This document shows positions 1-5,330 of a DNA stretch of 18,794 nucleotides, one piece after another (position 1 is the stretch's first letter; each line of letters begins with the position of its first letter). The position numbers were made by a program, and so were the translations under genes. The notes beneath the pieces are model-generated. The model saw only the letters and a program-made list of their open reading frames with translations. It searched no databases and was not told the DNA's origin. This stretch comes from a bacterium (GTDB lineage Bacteria > Patescibacteria > Paceibacteria > UBA9973), in NCBI GenBank assembly GCA_021813235.1, contig JAKALG010000008.1, positions 1-18,794 on the forward strand. The letters run 5' to 3'.

Positions 1-337
1 GTCGTAGTTCAAGATCAAAAGAAACTAAAGCTCGAGCAAGTCCATGGCGAACAGCCTCAGCTTGAGAATGAACTCCACCACCAGAAACTTTCGCTTCTAT
101 TTTCCATTTATAGTCTGTCTTTTCTCCACTACCAAGGCCCTTTATTATTGGGTCAGAAACTAAACGACGTTCTTCTTCAGTTTGGAAATATTCTTTCGCT
201 TCTTTTCCGTTTACAACAAAACTCGTTTTAGCTGCTTGCCAAATACGAACTCTGGCTGTGGAAGTTTTTCTTCTACCTATTGCTTCAATGTATTCCTCTT
301 TTGACTTCTCTTTTGTTGTTTTCTTTTCTTTATCCAT
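1..337 (-). CDS. rpsI: 30S ribosomal protein S9, 3' end cut by the window edge
   Basis: This encodes S9, a small-subunit head protein whose C-terminal tail reaches the P-site tRNA. Translating from the ATG at 335-337 gives 112 codons before the window ends. They begin with a lysine-rich stretch (MDKEKKTTKEKSKEE) and continue into the S9 core: EAIGRRKTSTARVRIW, then VNGKEAKEYF, then the glycine-rich VSGGGVHSQAEAVRHGLARAL. The conserved basic C-terminal tail lies outside the window, so the gene is partial because of the edge and shows no sign of damage. It follows rplM by 11 bases, the usual L13-S9 pairing, and is the last visible gene of the long ribosomal operon. No Shine-Dalgarno is visible. 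Confidence 0.95.
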   Translation of the reverse strand, partial: MDKEKKTTKEKSKEEYIEAIGRRKTSTARVRIWQAAKTSFVVNGKEAKEYFQTEEERRLVSDPIIKGLGSGEKTDYKWKIEAKVSGGGVHSQAEAVRHGLARALVSFDLELR

Positions 338-348
338 AATTATTAAAA

Positions 349-705
349 TTAATCTACAACTACTAAGTTCTTCATCATTTCTCTTCTTAATTTATTTCCT
401 GGAAGCATGTGATAGACAGCGAGTTTAACTAATTCTTTCATTCCTTTTTTCTCGGCTGTCTCTGTGCCCTTCAAAATACGAAGGCCCCCTCTGTATCCAG
501 AATATCTAGTATGAAAAATCTCATCTAATTTTTTAGTAGTGATTTTAATTTTCGAAGCATTCGTCACTCTTACTTTAAAACCAGAATAAACATTCCTTTC
601 AAATGAAGGACTATTTTTACCCATTAAAGAAACAGCCACTTCGCTTGCGACCCTACCTAGAGTTCTACCGCTTGCATCTATTATTTTTTGTTCAGTATTT
701 TTCAT
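349..705 (-). CDS. rplM: 50S ribosomal protein L13
   Basis: L13 is an early-assembly protein of the large subunit. The 118-residue product shows the family core: IIDASGRTLGRVASEVAVSLMGK, then SGFKVRVTNASKI, then the TRYSGYRGGL loop and HMLPGNKLRREMMKNL. It is about 24 residues shorter than typical bacterial L13 (about 142): the first N-terminal residues and the C-terminal tail after the last helix are missing. I chose the ATG at 703-705, 7 bases after the rplQ stop. An in-frame TTG at 720 would add five residues and overlap rplQ. There is no Shine-Dalgarno, so translation probably depends on coupling to rplQ. rpsI follows directly. Confidence 0.95.
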   Translation of the reverse strand: MKNTEQKIIDASGRTLGRVASEVAVSLMGKNSPSFERNVYSGFKVRVTNASKIKITTKKLDEIFHTRYSGYRGGLRILKGTETAEKKGMKELVKLAVYHMLPGNKLRREMMKNLVVVD

Positions 706-712
706 ATTATTT

Positions 713-1066
713 TTATACAAATTCTATTAAAGCCATCGGCGCACCATCTGCCTTTCTAACTCCTAATTTCAAAACTCTAGTGTAGCCACCTTTCTTATCG
801 GCATATTTCGGAGCGATAACTTCAAAAAGTTTCTTAACTTCTCGACTGCGGTTTGAAAGCTTTGCGATGACGACTCTACGTGTGGCCATATCACCTTTCT
901 TTGCTTTAGTCACAAGCTTTTCTATAAAAGGACGCAATTCTTTGGCTTTTGGTTCTGTGGTCTTTATCTTTCCACGTACAATCAAATTTAAAGCTAAAGA
1001 ACTTAACAATTCCTTTCTTTGATTTTTATCTCTTCCGAATTTTCTTTTTGTGTTATGGTGTCGCAT
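713..1066 (-). CDS. rplQ: 50S ribosomal protein L17
   Basis: L17 sits near the peptide exit region of the large subunit. The 117-residue product starts MRHHNTKRKFGRDKNQRKELLSSLALNLI, matching the family signature in which MRH is followed by a basic LGR/FGR-like segment. It continues with RGKIKTTEPKAKELRPFIEKL and ends VRKADGAPMALIEFV, close to the usual L17 C-terminus. Length is normal. The gene lies 27 bases after rpoA and 7 bases before rplM, the canonical rpoA-rplQ order. No Shine-Dalgarno is seen. Confidence 0.97.
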   Translation of the reverse strand: MRHHNTKRKFGRDKNQRKELLSSLALNLIVRGKIKTTEPKAKELRPFIEKLVTKAKKGDMATRRVVIAKLSNRSREVKKLFEVIAPKYADKKGGYTRVLKLGVRKADGAPMALIEFV

Positions 1067-1093
1067 ACAATTTTAGTGGCGTTAAGCTCGTAG

Positions 1094-2086
1094 TTATTCT
1101 TTTAAATTAAGACCAAATTTACTAAGTACTTTTTTGATTTCAGTAATTCCTTTTTCTCCAATACCTTCAACATCAAGCAAATCTTCTCTCTTCTTTCTAG
1201 CAAGTCCTCCTAATGTCCTGATATTGGCAGCGGTAAGAGCATTTAGAGTTCTAGTCGAAAGATCAAGACTATCAGTACGAGTCTTCAAAACGTCAGTGAA
1301 GTCTTCAGCTTTCTTATTTTCTTCTTCGTTTTCTGATGAAGAAATTGCTTTTGCATTGTGAGCTGATTTTTTCTCTTCTTTAATTTCTTCTTCTGGTTCT
1401 TTAAAGTCAATGATGGACTTTAATTGATATATCATTATTTCAATAGATTTAAGAAAAGCTTCGCGAGGAGTCAAAGTGCCATCTGTTTCAATTGAGATTC
1501 TCAAACGATTATAGTTGGTATTGTCGCCAACACGCATATTTTCAACTTCATAAGCTACACGACGGATAGGAGTGAAAATACCATCAACTGCAATCATGCC
1601 GATATCTACTTTGTCTTTCTGCAAAACTTCTTTCGGAATAAAACCTAATCCTTTCTCAACTTTCATTTCAATATTTAAATTTATTTTACCTGTGACTTCA
1701 ACAAGATGTAATTCAGGATTTAAAATTTCTACTTGCCCACCAGTCTTTACATCTCTCGCTATCACTTCTTTTGGACCTTTTACTGAAAGTGTCACAGTTT
1801 GTGGTTCATCAGAAATCATTTTGAAACGAATCTTTTTCAAATTTAAAATCAAAACAATTACATCTTCTTTGATACCATCCATCGTCTGAAATTCATGAGA
1901 AATGCCATCTATTTTGATAGACGTGATACTAGCACCTGGCAAAGAAGAAAGAATGATTCTTCTCAAACTGTTGCCTAGAGTGTGACCGTATCCAGGATAC
2001 AAGCCATCTATTTCAAATACTCCTTTATTTTCTTCTTCTAAAACAATACGAGGTTTAGAAGGCATAATTATTTTATATTCAGGCAT
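1094..2086 (-). CDS. rpoA: DNA-directed RNA polymerase alpha subunit
   Basis: The alpha subunit dimerises to nucleate RNA polymerase, and its C-terminal domain contacts promoter DNA and activators. The 330-residue product has a full N-terminal domain (about 1-230) with the assembly signature PGYGHTLGNSLRRIILSSLPGA at about residues 31-52. A highly charged linker (about 231-265, EEEIKEEKK and SSSENEEENKK) leads to a C-terminal helix-hairpin-helix domain (about 266-330) containing LDLSTRTLNALTAANI and LLDVEGIGEKGITEIKK. Length is normal. The first ATG is used, although a second Met at residue 8 is possible. It sits between rpsD and rplQ as in the classical alpha operon, with a 63-base gap upstream that holds a small hairpin. 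Confidence 0.98.
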   Translation of the reverse strand: MPEYKIIMPSKPRIVLEEENKGVFEIDGLYPGYGHTLGNSLRRIILSSLPGASITSIKIDGISHEFQTMDGIKEDVIVLILNLKKIRFKMISDEPQTVTLSVKGPKEVIARDVKTGGQVEILNPELHLVEVTGKINLNIEMKVEKGLGFIPKEVLQKDKVDIGMIAVDGIFTPIRRVAYEVENMRVGDNTNYNRLRISIETDGTLTPREAFLKSIEIMIYQLKSIIDFKEPEEEIKEEKKSAHNAKAISSSENEEENKKAEDFTDVLKTRTDSLDLSTRTLNALTAANIRTLGGLARKKREDLLDVEGIGEKGITEIKKVLSKFGLNLKE

Positions 2087-2116
2087 AATTTTTAAAAAGT
2101 TATTTGATAATACTTG

Positions 2117-2132
2117 CTCCGCCTAAGCAGAG
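2117..2132 (-). other. Short hairpin between rpsD and rpoA
   Basis: In the minus-strand transcript the sequence CTCTGC-TTAG-GCGGAG folds into a 6-pair stem (one G-U pair) with a 4-base loop. It is the only GC-rich part of the 63-base rpsD-rpoA gap. No U-run follows, so it is not a terminator. It could be an RNA stability or processing site, or chance. The fold is seen in the sequence; the role is unknown. Confidence 0.3.
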
Positions 2133-2149
2133 AATAAATAATAAACAAA

Positions 2150-2755
2150 CTATCGACTATAAAATTCGAGAACAGCATTCAAATCAAGAAAAGTCTCAAT
2201 ATTCTTTGGTTTTGCTAAAATCTTTCCTTCCATCTTGGCAGCATCAAAAGAGAGCCAAGCAGGTGCATTATATTCTTTAAGTCTTTCAATTAAATTATCA
2301 AAAATTTTCTTTATTTTAGATCCTTCACGGATTTTAACAATATCTCCAACTTTCACTTCATAAGAAGGAACAGTCACTTTGTGATTATTTACAATAAAAT
2401 GTCCGTGAGAAACCATTTGTCTTGCAGCTCTTCTGGAAGGAGCAAGCCCCATTCGGTAAACTACGTTATCTAAACGAGATTCTAATTCTTCATAAAATTT
2501 TTCTGCCGTACCAGCACCTTTGATATGAGAAGCTTTCTCTACATAATTTGAAAGCTGACGTTCTGTAATACCATAAGAAAAACGAACTTTCTGTTTTTCA
2601 ATAAGTTGTGCCCCATACTCTGAAAGTGCTTTTGGACGACGTGCTCCTGGGCCTGCAAATTTACCAGAAGAAGCACTAAATTTTGGGGTTTGACATTTGT
2701 CATATACTCCAGCTCCTAACCTTCTTCCTATTTTAAATTTTGGTTTACTTATCAT
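2150..2755 (-). CDS. rpsD: 30S ribosomal protein S4
   Basis: S4 binds 16S rRNA directly and starts assembly of the small-subunit body. The 201-residue product has the N-terminal basic region (KFKIGRRLGAG), then GARRPKALSEYGAQLIEKQKVRFSYGITERQLSNYV. An S4/RNA-binding domain follows at about residues 92-155 (ESRLDNVVYRMGLAPSRRAARQMVSHGHFIVNN), and the protein ends LNAVLEFYSR. Only one cysteine (C21) is in the N-terminal part, so this is a zinc-free form. Length is normal. It follows rpsK by 21 bases. In well-studied bacteria S4 represses this operon by binding its mRNA; whether that happens here cannot be read from the sequence. Confidence 0.97.
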   Translation of the reverse strand: MISKPKFKIGRRLGAGVYDKCQTPKFSASSGKFAGPGARRPKALSEYGAQLIEKQKVRFSYGITERQLSNYVEKASHIKGAGTAEKFYEELESRLDNVVYRMGLAPSRRAARQMVSHGHFIVNNHKVTVPSYEVKVGDIVKIREGSKIKKIFDNLIERLKEYNAPAWLSFDAAKMEGKILAKPKNIETFLDLNAVLEFYSR

Positions 2756-2776
2756 ATATATTATTAAAAAATTAAA

Positions 2777-3226
2777 TTATACTCTTCTTGGTTTTTTAGC
2801 TTTTGGCCCATTGTGTGGCACTGGAGTGGCATCTTTTATGGCAGTAATTTCTATACCATGAGCCATGAAAGCTCTAATGACTGGCTCACGCCCTGATCCG
2901 ACACCTCGTACTACTACATCAGATTCCTTTACTCCAAGAGCAGCTGCTTTGTCTCCAATCAAATCTCCTACTTTAGAAGCAGCGAATGGAGTTCCCTTTT
3001 TTGCTCCTCTAAAACCTAAACTTCCTGCGCTTGACCAAAATAGTGTATTACCTAACTTATCTCCAAAAAGAACTTTGGTATTATTAAAGGTCGCATCAAT
3101 AAATAAAATACCAGAAGTAATTTTTTTCTTTGGTGTTTTTGTCGTTACTTTTACTTCTCCTTCTTTTGGAGTAGTTTCTGCGTTGGATTCTTCCACTGGT
3201 TTAGTTGTAAGCTTTGTTTTTCCCAT
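2777..3226 (-). CDS. rpsK: 30S ribosomal protein S11
   Basis: S11 is a platform protein of the small subunit that contacts 16S rRNA near the mRNA exit. The family core occupies residues 35-149: ITSGILFIDATFNNTKVLFGDKLGN, then SSAGSLGFRGAKKGTPFAA, then VRGVGSGREPVIRAFMAHGIEI and the conserved end TPVPHNGPKAKKPRRV. About 30 extra N-terminal residues (MGKTKLTTKPVEESNAETTP and following), rich in K, T and E, look disordered; typical S11 is about 129 aa. No internal Met offers a shorter start before the core, so the extension appears real. It lies 23 bases after rpsM. Confidence 0.96.
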   Translation of the reverse strand: MGKTKLTTKPVEESNAETTPKEGEVKVTTKTPKKKITSGILFIDATFNNTKVLFGDKLGNTLFWSSAGSLGFRGAKKGTPFAASKVGDLIGDKAAALGVKESDVVVRGVGSGREPVIRAFMAHGIEITAIKDATPVPHNGPKAKKPRRV

Positions 3227-3249
3227 GTGTTTAAATATTTATAAATTAA

Positions 3250-3630
3250 TTATGTTTTACTTTCTTTTCTCTTACCTGATGCCATTGTACGTCTGACATT
3301 ACCTCTGACTGTCCTAGAATTTGTCTTTGTACGTTGACCTCTAACTGGCAATCTCTTCATGTGTCTGACGCCTCTATATGTCTTAATATCTTTCAATCTT
3401 TTGATGTTTGCAGAAATTTCTCTTTTCAAATTTCCTTCAATTTTCATCCCCTCAATAATTGCACGGATTTTATTTTCTTCAGCTTCTGTCAAATCTTTTG
3501 CTTTTTTACCTGCATCAATACTGACTTGTTTCAAAATCTTTCGGGCAGTTGAAATACCAATACCATAAAGGCAGGTTAATCCAATTTCAAGTCTTTTTTC
3601 GTCTGGTACTGTTATTCCAAGGATTCTCAT
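3250..3630 (-). CDS. rpsM: 30S ribosomal protein S13
   Basis: S13 forms the subunit bridge from the 30S head and contacts the P-site tRNA. The 126-residue product begins MRILGITVPDEKRLEIGLTCLYGIG with the helix-two-turn-helix (YGIGISTARKILKQV). It carries RLKDIKTYRGVRHMKRLPVRGQRTKTNSRT and ends in a basic tail (RRTMASGKRKESKT). It starts 2 bases after the rpmJ stop with no Shine-Dalgarno, so translation is probably coupled to rpmJ. Confidence 0.97.
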   Translation of the reverse strand: MRILGITVPDEKRLEIGLTCLYGIGISTARKILKQVSIDAGKKAKDLTEAEENKIRAIIEGMKIEGNLKREISANIKRLKDIKTYRGVRHMKRLPVRGQRTKTNSRTVRGNVRRTMASGKRKESKT

Positions 3631-3632
3631 AA

Positions 3633-3743
3633 TTATTGCTTTTGTTTATGTTTCGGATTAGAACAAATGACGCGCAAATGCCTCTGGCGCTTGACCATTT
3701 TACAATTGTCGCATATTTTTTTGACTGTTGATCTAATTCGCAT
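3633..3743 (-). CDS. rpmJ: 50S ribosomal protein L36 (zinc-binding form)
   Basis: L36 is a tiny large-subunit protein stabilising 23S rRNA. Reading from the ATG at 3741-3743 gives 36 residues: [20 protein letters not shown], then [16 protein letters not shown] and TAA. The four zinc ligands C11, C14, C27 and H32 are all present, so this is the C+ form. The stop lies 2 bases before the rpsM start, the usual infA-rpmJ-rpsM order. It is the first gene after a promoter-like sequence at 3835-3863, so it opens the ribosomal protein/rpoA operon with a leader of roughly 85 bases. Confidence 0.96.
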   Translation of the reverse strand: MRIRSTVKKICDNCKMVKRQRHLRVICSNPKHKQKQ

Positions 3744-3779
3744 GGTTAATTTATATATTTTCTCTAACAAGACAAAAAC

Positions 3780-3794
3780 AAGGGGAAAACCCTT
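3780..3794 (-). promoter_or_regulatory. Leader hairpin with U-run upstream of rpmJ
   Basis: On the minus strand AAGGG-TTTTC-CCCTT forms a 5-pair stem followed by GTTTTTGTC. It lies between the proposed promoter (3835-3863) and the rpmJ start (3743), inside the operon's 5' leader. It could be a weak terminator or attenuator for the ribosomal operon, or a weak terminator for infA read-through. The fold is seen; the function is inferred. Confidence 0.4.
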
Positions 3795-3834
3795 ATTTTT
3801 TAACGTTTAAAACTTTTCATAAACTATATTTACT

Positions 3835-3863
3835 ATGATACACCATTCTTAAAAAAATTACAA
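3835..3863 (-). promoter_or_regulatory. Promoter of the rpmJ-rpsM-rpsK-rpsD-rpoA-rplQ-rplM-rpsI operon
   Basis: The minus strand carries TTGTAA-N17-TATCAT: -35 at 3858-3863 and -10 at 3835-3840. The spacing is ideal, with 4 of 6 and 5 of 6 matches to the sigma-70 consensus. It lies just after the infA stop and about 90 bases before the rpmJ start. It is probably the main promoter of the ribosomal operon unless infA reads through. Confidence 0.55.
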
Positions 3864-3869
3864 GCCTAA

Positions 3870-4115
3870 TTACAATCTTTTGATTATTCTTCCTTTTCCA
3901 CCGTAAGGATCCAAAACGACCTCTACCGAATCCCCAATTAAAACTTTAATTCTATGCATACGCATTTTACCTCCAAGATACGCTAAAATTTCTTTTCTTC
4001 CATCTATACTGCCTTCCCCTTTGTCTTCTATTTCAACTCTAAACAAGGTGGAGGGTAATGATTCAGTAATAACTCCCCTTGCCGTTAAAATTTTTTCGTT
4101 TTTTGAATCACTCAT
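3870..4115 (-). CDS. infA: Translation initiation factor IF-1
   Basis: IF-1 occupies the ribosomal A site during initiation. The 81-residue product is a single S1/OB fold: GVITESLPSTLFRVEIED, then EILAYLGGKMRMHRIKVLIGDSVEVVLDPYGGKGRIIKRL. It is about 9 residues longer than the usual 72. Most of the extra length is a KGEGSI-like loop (about residues 32-37) between VEIED and DGRKEILAYL, plus a longer N-terminus. It lies directly upstream of rpmJ but has its own strong promoter (4127-4155), which leaves only about 5 bases of leader, so the transcript is nearly leaderless. A terminator at 4188-4220 insulates it from the upstream gene. Confidence 0.96.
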   Translation of the reverse strand: MSDSKNEKILTARGVITESLPSTLFRVEIEDKGEGSIDGRKEILAYLGGKMRMHRIKVLIGDSVEVVLDPYGGKGRIIKRL

Positions 4116-4126
4116 TAAGATAAGTA

Positions 4127-4155
4127 ATAATACTAAATTAATAACAATAGGTCAA
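4127..4155 (-). promoter_or_regulatory. infA promoter (near-leaderless)
   Basis: Minus strand TTGACC-N17-TATTAT: -35 at 4150-4155 and -10 at 4127-4132. Each hexamer matches 5 of 6 consensus bases, with ideal spacing. Only 11 bases separate the -10 box from the infA ATG, so a start point about 7 bases downstream leaves a leader of roughly 5 bases. Confidence 0.7.
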
Positions 4156-4187
4156 TATAATATGTTAATATCCTTATGTGTAAAATT

Positions 4188-4220
4188 AAAAGACTTCGTG
4201 ATTATTTTACGAAGTCTTTT
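4188..4220 (-). terminator. Intrinsic terminator after the 85-aa gene
   Basis: A perfect 12-pair inverted repeat (AAAAGACTTCGT / ACGAAGTCTTTT) has a 9-base loop and T-rich sequence on both outer sides. It lies 12 bases after the stop of the small gene at 4233-4490 and before the infA promoter. It should end that transcript and could also act on the plus strand. Confidence 0.85.
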
Positions 4221-4232
4221 ACTATTTTATGG

Positions 4233-4490
4233 TCAATTTAATGCTTCTATAAATTTTCCTAATTCTTGAAACGTGGCAGCAGTGCGACATGCTTTTGGTG
4301 TTTGTTCAACTAATTCAATAGCACGTTCTTGAGAAACACCTTCCTCTAGCACTCGCTGTTTTTCCTTAATTTCTTGAGACCATTCAGCAAAATCTTTTTG
4401 AAAATCCTCCTTAGTCGGCCAGGATATCCTAGTAACAACACCCTCATAACCACCCGCTTTTGCGGTATAAACAAATACTACATTGTACAT
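4233..4490 (-). CDS. Small protein of unknown function (85 aa)
   Basis: I do not recognise a family. The product starts MYNVVFVYTAKAGGYEGVVT, suggesting a beta hairpin, and continues with amphipathic helices (about 25-45, EDFQKDFAEWSQEIKEKQRVL; about 50-63; about 72-83). It has no membrane segment or signal peptide, and one Cys. I chose the ATG at 4488-4490 because AGAGG lies 5 bases upstream, a clear Shine-Dalgarno; the in-frame GTG at 4496 would abut that site. It is transcribed alone, with a possible promoter at 4553-4579 and a strong terminator at 4188-4220. This suggests a separately regulated, well-translated gene. It is probably real, given the Shine-Dalgarno, terminator and sensible composition. 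Confidence 0.75.
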   Translation of the reverse strand: MYNVVFVYTAKAGGYEGVVTRISWPTKEDFQKDFAEWSQEIKEKQRVLEEGVSQERAIELVEQTPKACRTAATFQELGKFIEALN

Positions 4491-4511
4491 AGACACCTCT
4501 CTCTCTTATTT

Positions 4512-4529
4512 AATTTAATTAATTAAATT
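4512..4529. repeat. 18-bp AT palindrome in the leader of the 85-aa gene
   Basis: AATTTAATTAATTAAATT is a perfect 18-base palindrome about 22 bases upstream of the ATG at 4490, just before the Shine-Dalgarno. It could be an operator, a weak hairpin or a low-complexity coincidence in AT-rich DNA. Confidence 0.35.
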
Positions 4530-4552
4530 GTTGGTTGTGCAAATTTTTACTT

Positions 4553-4579
4553 AGAATACTCTCTCTCTTTACATGTCAA
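4553..4579 (-). promoter_or_regulatory. Possible promoter of the 85-aa gene
   Basis: On the minus strand a perfect -35 box TTGACA (4574-4579) is followed after a short 15-base spacer by TATTCT (4553-4558, 4 of 6). The short spacing makes this uncertain. It would give a leader of about 55 bases containing the 18-bp palindrome. Confidence 0.3.
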
Positions 4580-4594
4580 GCTTTATGTGTTTGT

Positions 4595-4629
4595 ACACAA
4601 ATACATAGGAATTTCCTATGTATTTGTGT
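4595..4629. repeat. Left-end hairpin of the RAYT element
   Basis: Two 17-base arms (ACACAAATACATAGGAA and its complement) pair perfectly around a single central base. A single-stranded folded form would be the natural substrate of a Y1 transposase. The right arm merges into the transposase -10 box. Confidence 0.75.
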
Positions 4630-4635
4630 TATACT
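4627..4635 (+). promoter_or_regulatory. Extended -10 promoter of the transposase
   Basis: TGTTATACT gives an extended -10 (TG-N-TATACT) 7 bases before the ATG at 4643, with no clear -35 box. A start about 7 bases downstream would be at or next to the ATG, giving a leaderless mRNA. The left-end hairpin overlaps it and may limit expression. Confidence 0.4.
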
Positions 4636-4642
4636 AAAGTAT

Positions 4643-5287
4643 ATGGCTCTAAGAAAACAAGATTTTGAAATAGATGAGTATTATCATTTATACAATCGTG
4701 GCACAGAAAAAAGAATAATTTTTTTAGATGAACAAGATTATAAACATTTTCTGTTTTTAATGTATATTTGTAATACACAAAAAAGTATTGTTTTAAGAGA
4801 AATTGATGAACTTTTTGATCGAGGAGAAGCTATCATTGAAATAGGAGCATACTGTTTAATGCCAAATCACTTTCATATTCTCGTGCGTGAAAAAATAGAA
4901 AATGGTATTTCAACATATATGCGTAAATTATTAACTGCTTATTCAATGTACTTCAATAAAAAATACAAGAGATCTGGTAAATTATATGAGGGTGTATTCA
5001 AGTCAATTCACATAGATAAAGATAATTACTTAAAATATATTTACTCATATATACATTTAAATCCTGCAAAACTAATAGATAAAAATTGGAAAGAAAAGAA
5101 GAAAAAAAATGTTAATAAACTGTTTAATTATGTTTTTTCTTATCTGTATTCTAGTTTAAGAGAGTATAAAGATAAAAAATATAAAATTATAAATCCATCA
5201 AAATTCCCTAATTATTTTGAGAACCCCAGTGATCATAAAAATAAATTATTAGAATGGCTTAGTTTTAACAACTTAGAGAATACATAG
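4643..5287 (+). CDS. REP-associated-type tyrosine transposase (Y1, HUH family)
   Basis: The 214-residue protein belongs to the Y1_Tnp (IS200-like) transposase family, RAYT branch. These enzymes cut and join single-stranded DNA at hairpins through a Tyr-DNA link. Residues 10-20 give the start signature (YYHLYNRGTEKR). The metal-binding HUH motif is CLMPNHFHILV, with H76 and H78. The catalytic tyrosine is Y100 or Y103 in TAYSMYFNKKYKRSGKLYEGVFKS, and YIHLNPAKL follows at 136-144. I chose the ATG at 4643: it fits the family N-terminus, and an upstream in-frame start at 4535 would translate through the left hairpin. The stop lies inside the right hairpin. All key residues are present, so it may be active. 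The Lys- and Tyr-rich composition is more AT-driven than that of its neighbours. Confidence 0.88.
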   Translation: MALRKQDFEIDEYYHLYNRGTEKRIIFLDEQDYKHFLFLMYICNTQKSIVLREIDELFDRGEAIIEIGAYCLMPNHFHILVREKIENGISTYMRKLLTAYSMYFNKKYKRSGKLYEGVFKSIHIDKDNYLKYIYSYIHLNPAKLIDKNWKEKKKKNVNKLFNYVFSYLYSSLREYKDKKYKIINPSKFPNYFENPSDHKNKLLEWLSFNNLENT

Positions 5288-5302
5288 GAAACTCCTGTGT
5301 AT
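5280..5302. repeat. Right-end hairpin of the RAYT element
   Basis: A 10-pair stem (ATACATAGGA with TCCTGTGTAT, one G-T pair) and 3-base loop. It starts a few bases before the transposase TAG and runs past it. It matches the left-end motif at 20 of 23 positions. Confidence 0.65.
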
Positions 5303-5330
5303 TGGCTTTTTCCCGCCAAAATTTTATTTT
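5302..5330 (+). terminator. Probable terminator after the transposase
   Basis: TTGGC (5302-5306) pairs with GCCAA (5315-5319), followed by AATTTTATTTT. It lies between the convergent transposase and baseplate-J-like genes and reaches the last codons of the latter. The stem is short, so strength is uncertain. Confidence 0.4.

Larger units (their letters stand above)
4595..5302 (+). mobile_element. Single-gene RAYT/IS200-like element with end hairpins
   Basis: The unit consists of a Y1 (HUH) transposase gene bracketed by two related hairpins (4595-4629 and 5280-5302). They share the 23-base motif beginning ATACATAGGAA with 20 of 23 identical bases in direct orientation. It is the only plus-strand gene in a minus-strand region, which fits a guest. 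The outer boundaries are set at the hairpins; no target-site duplication is expected for this class, and none was used. Confidence 0.6.

Noticed and set aside
2865..3296. 143-codon open frame on the plus strand over rpsK and rpsM
   Set aside because: It is antisense to two clear ribosomal protein genes, has no family features, and the overlap is explained by their codon bias.
4535..4642. Longer transposase start adding 36 residues upstream of 4643
   Set aside because: It would be translated through the left-end hairpin and the -10 box, and its Cys/Leu-rich residues do not fit the family N-terminus, which begins at MALRKQDFEIDEYYHLYNRG.
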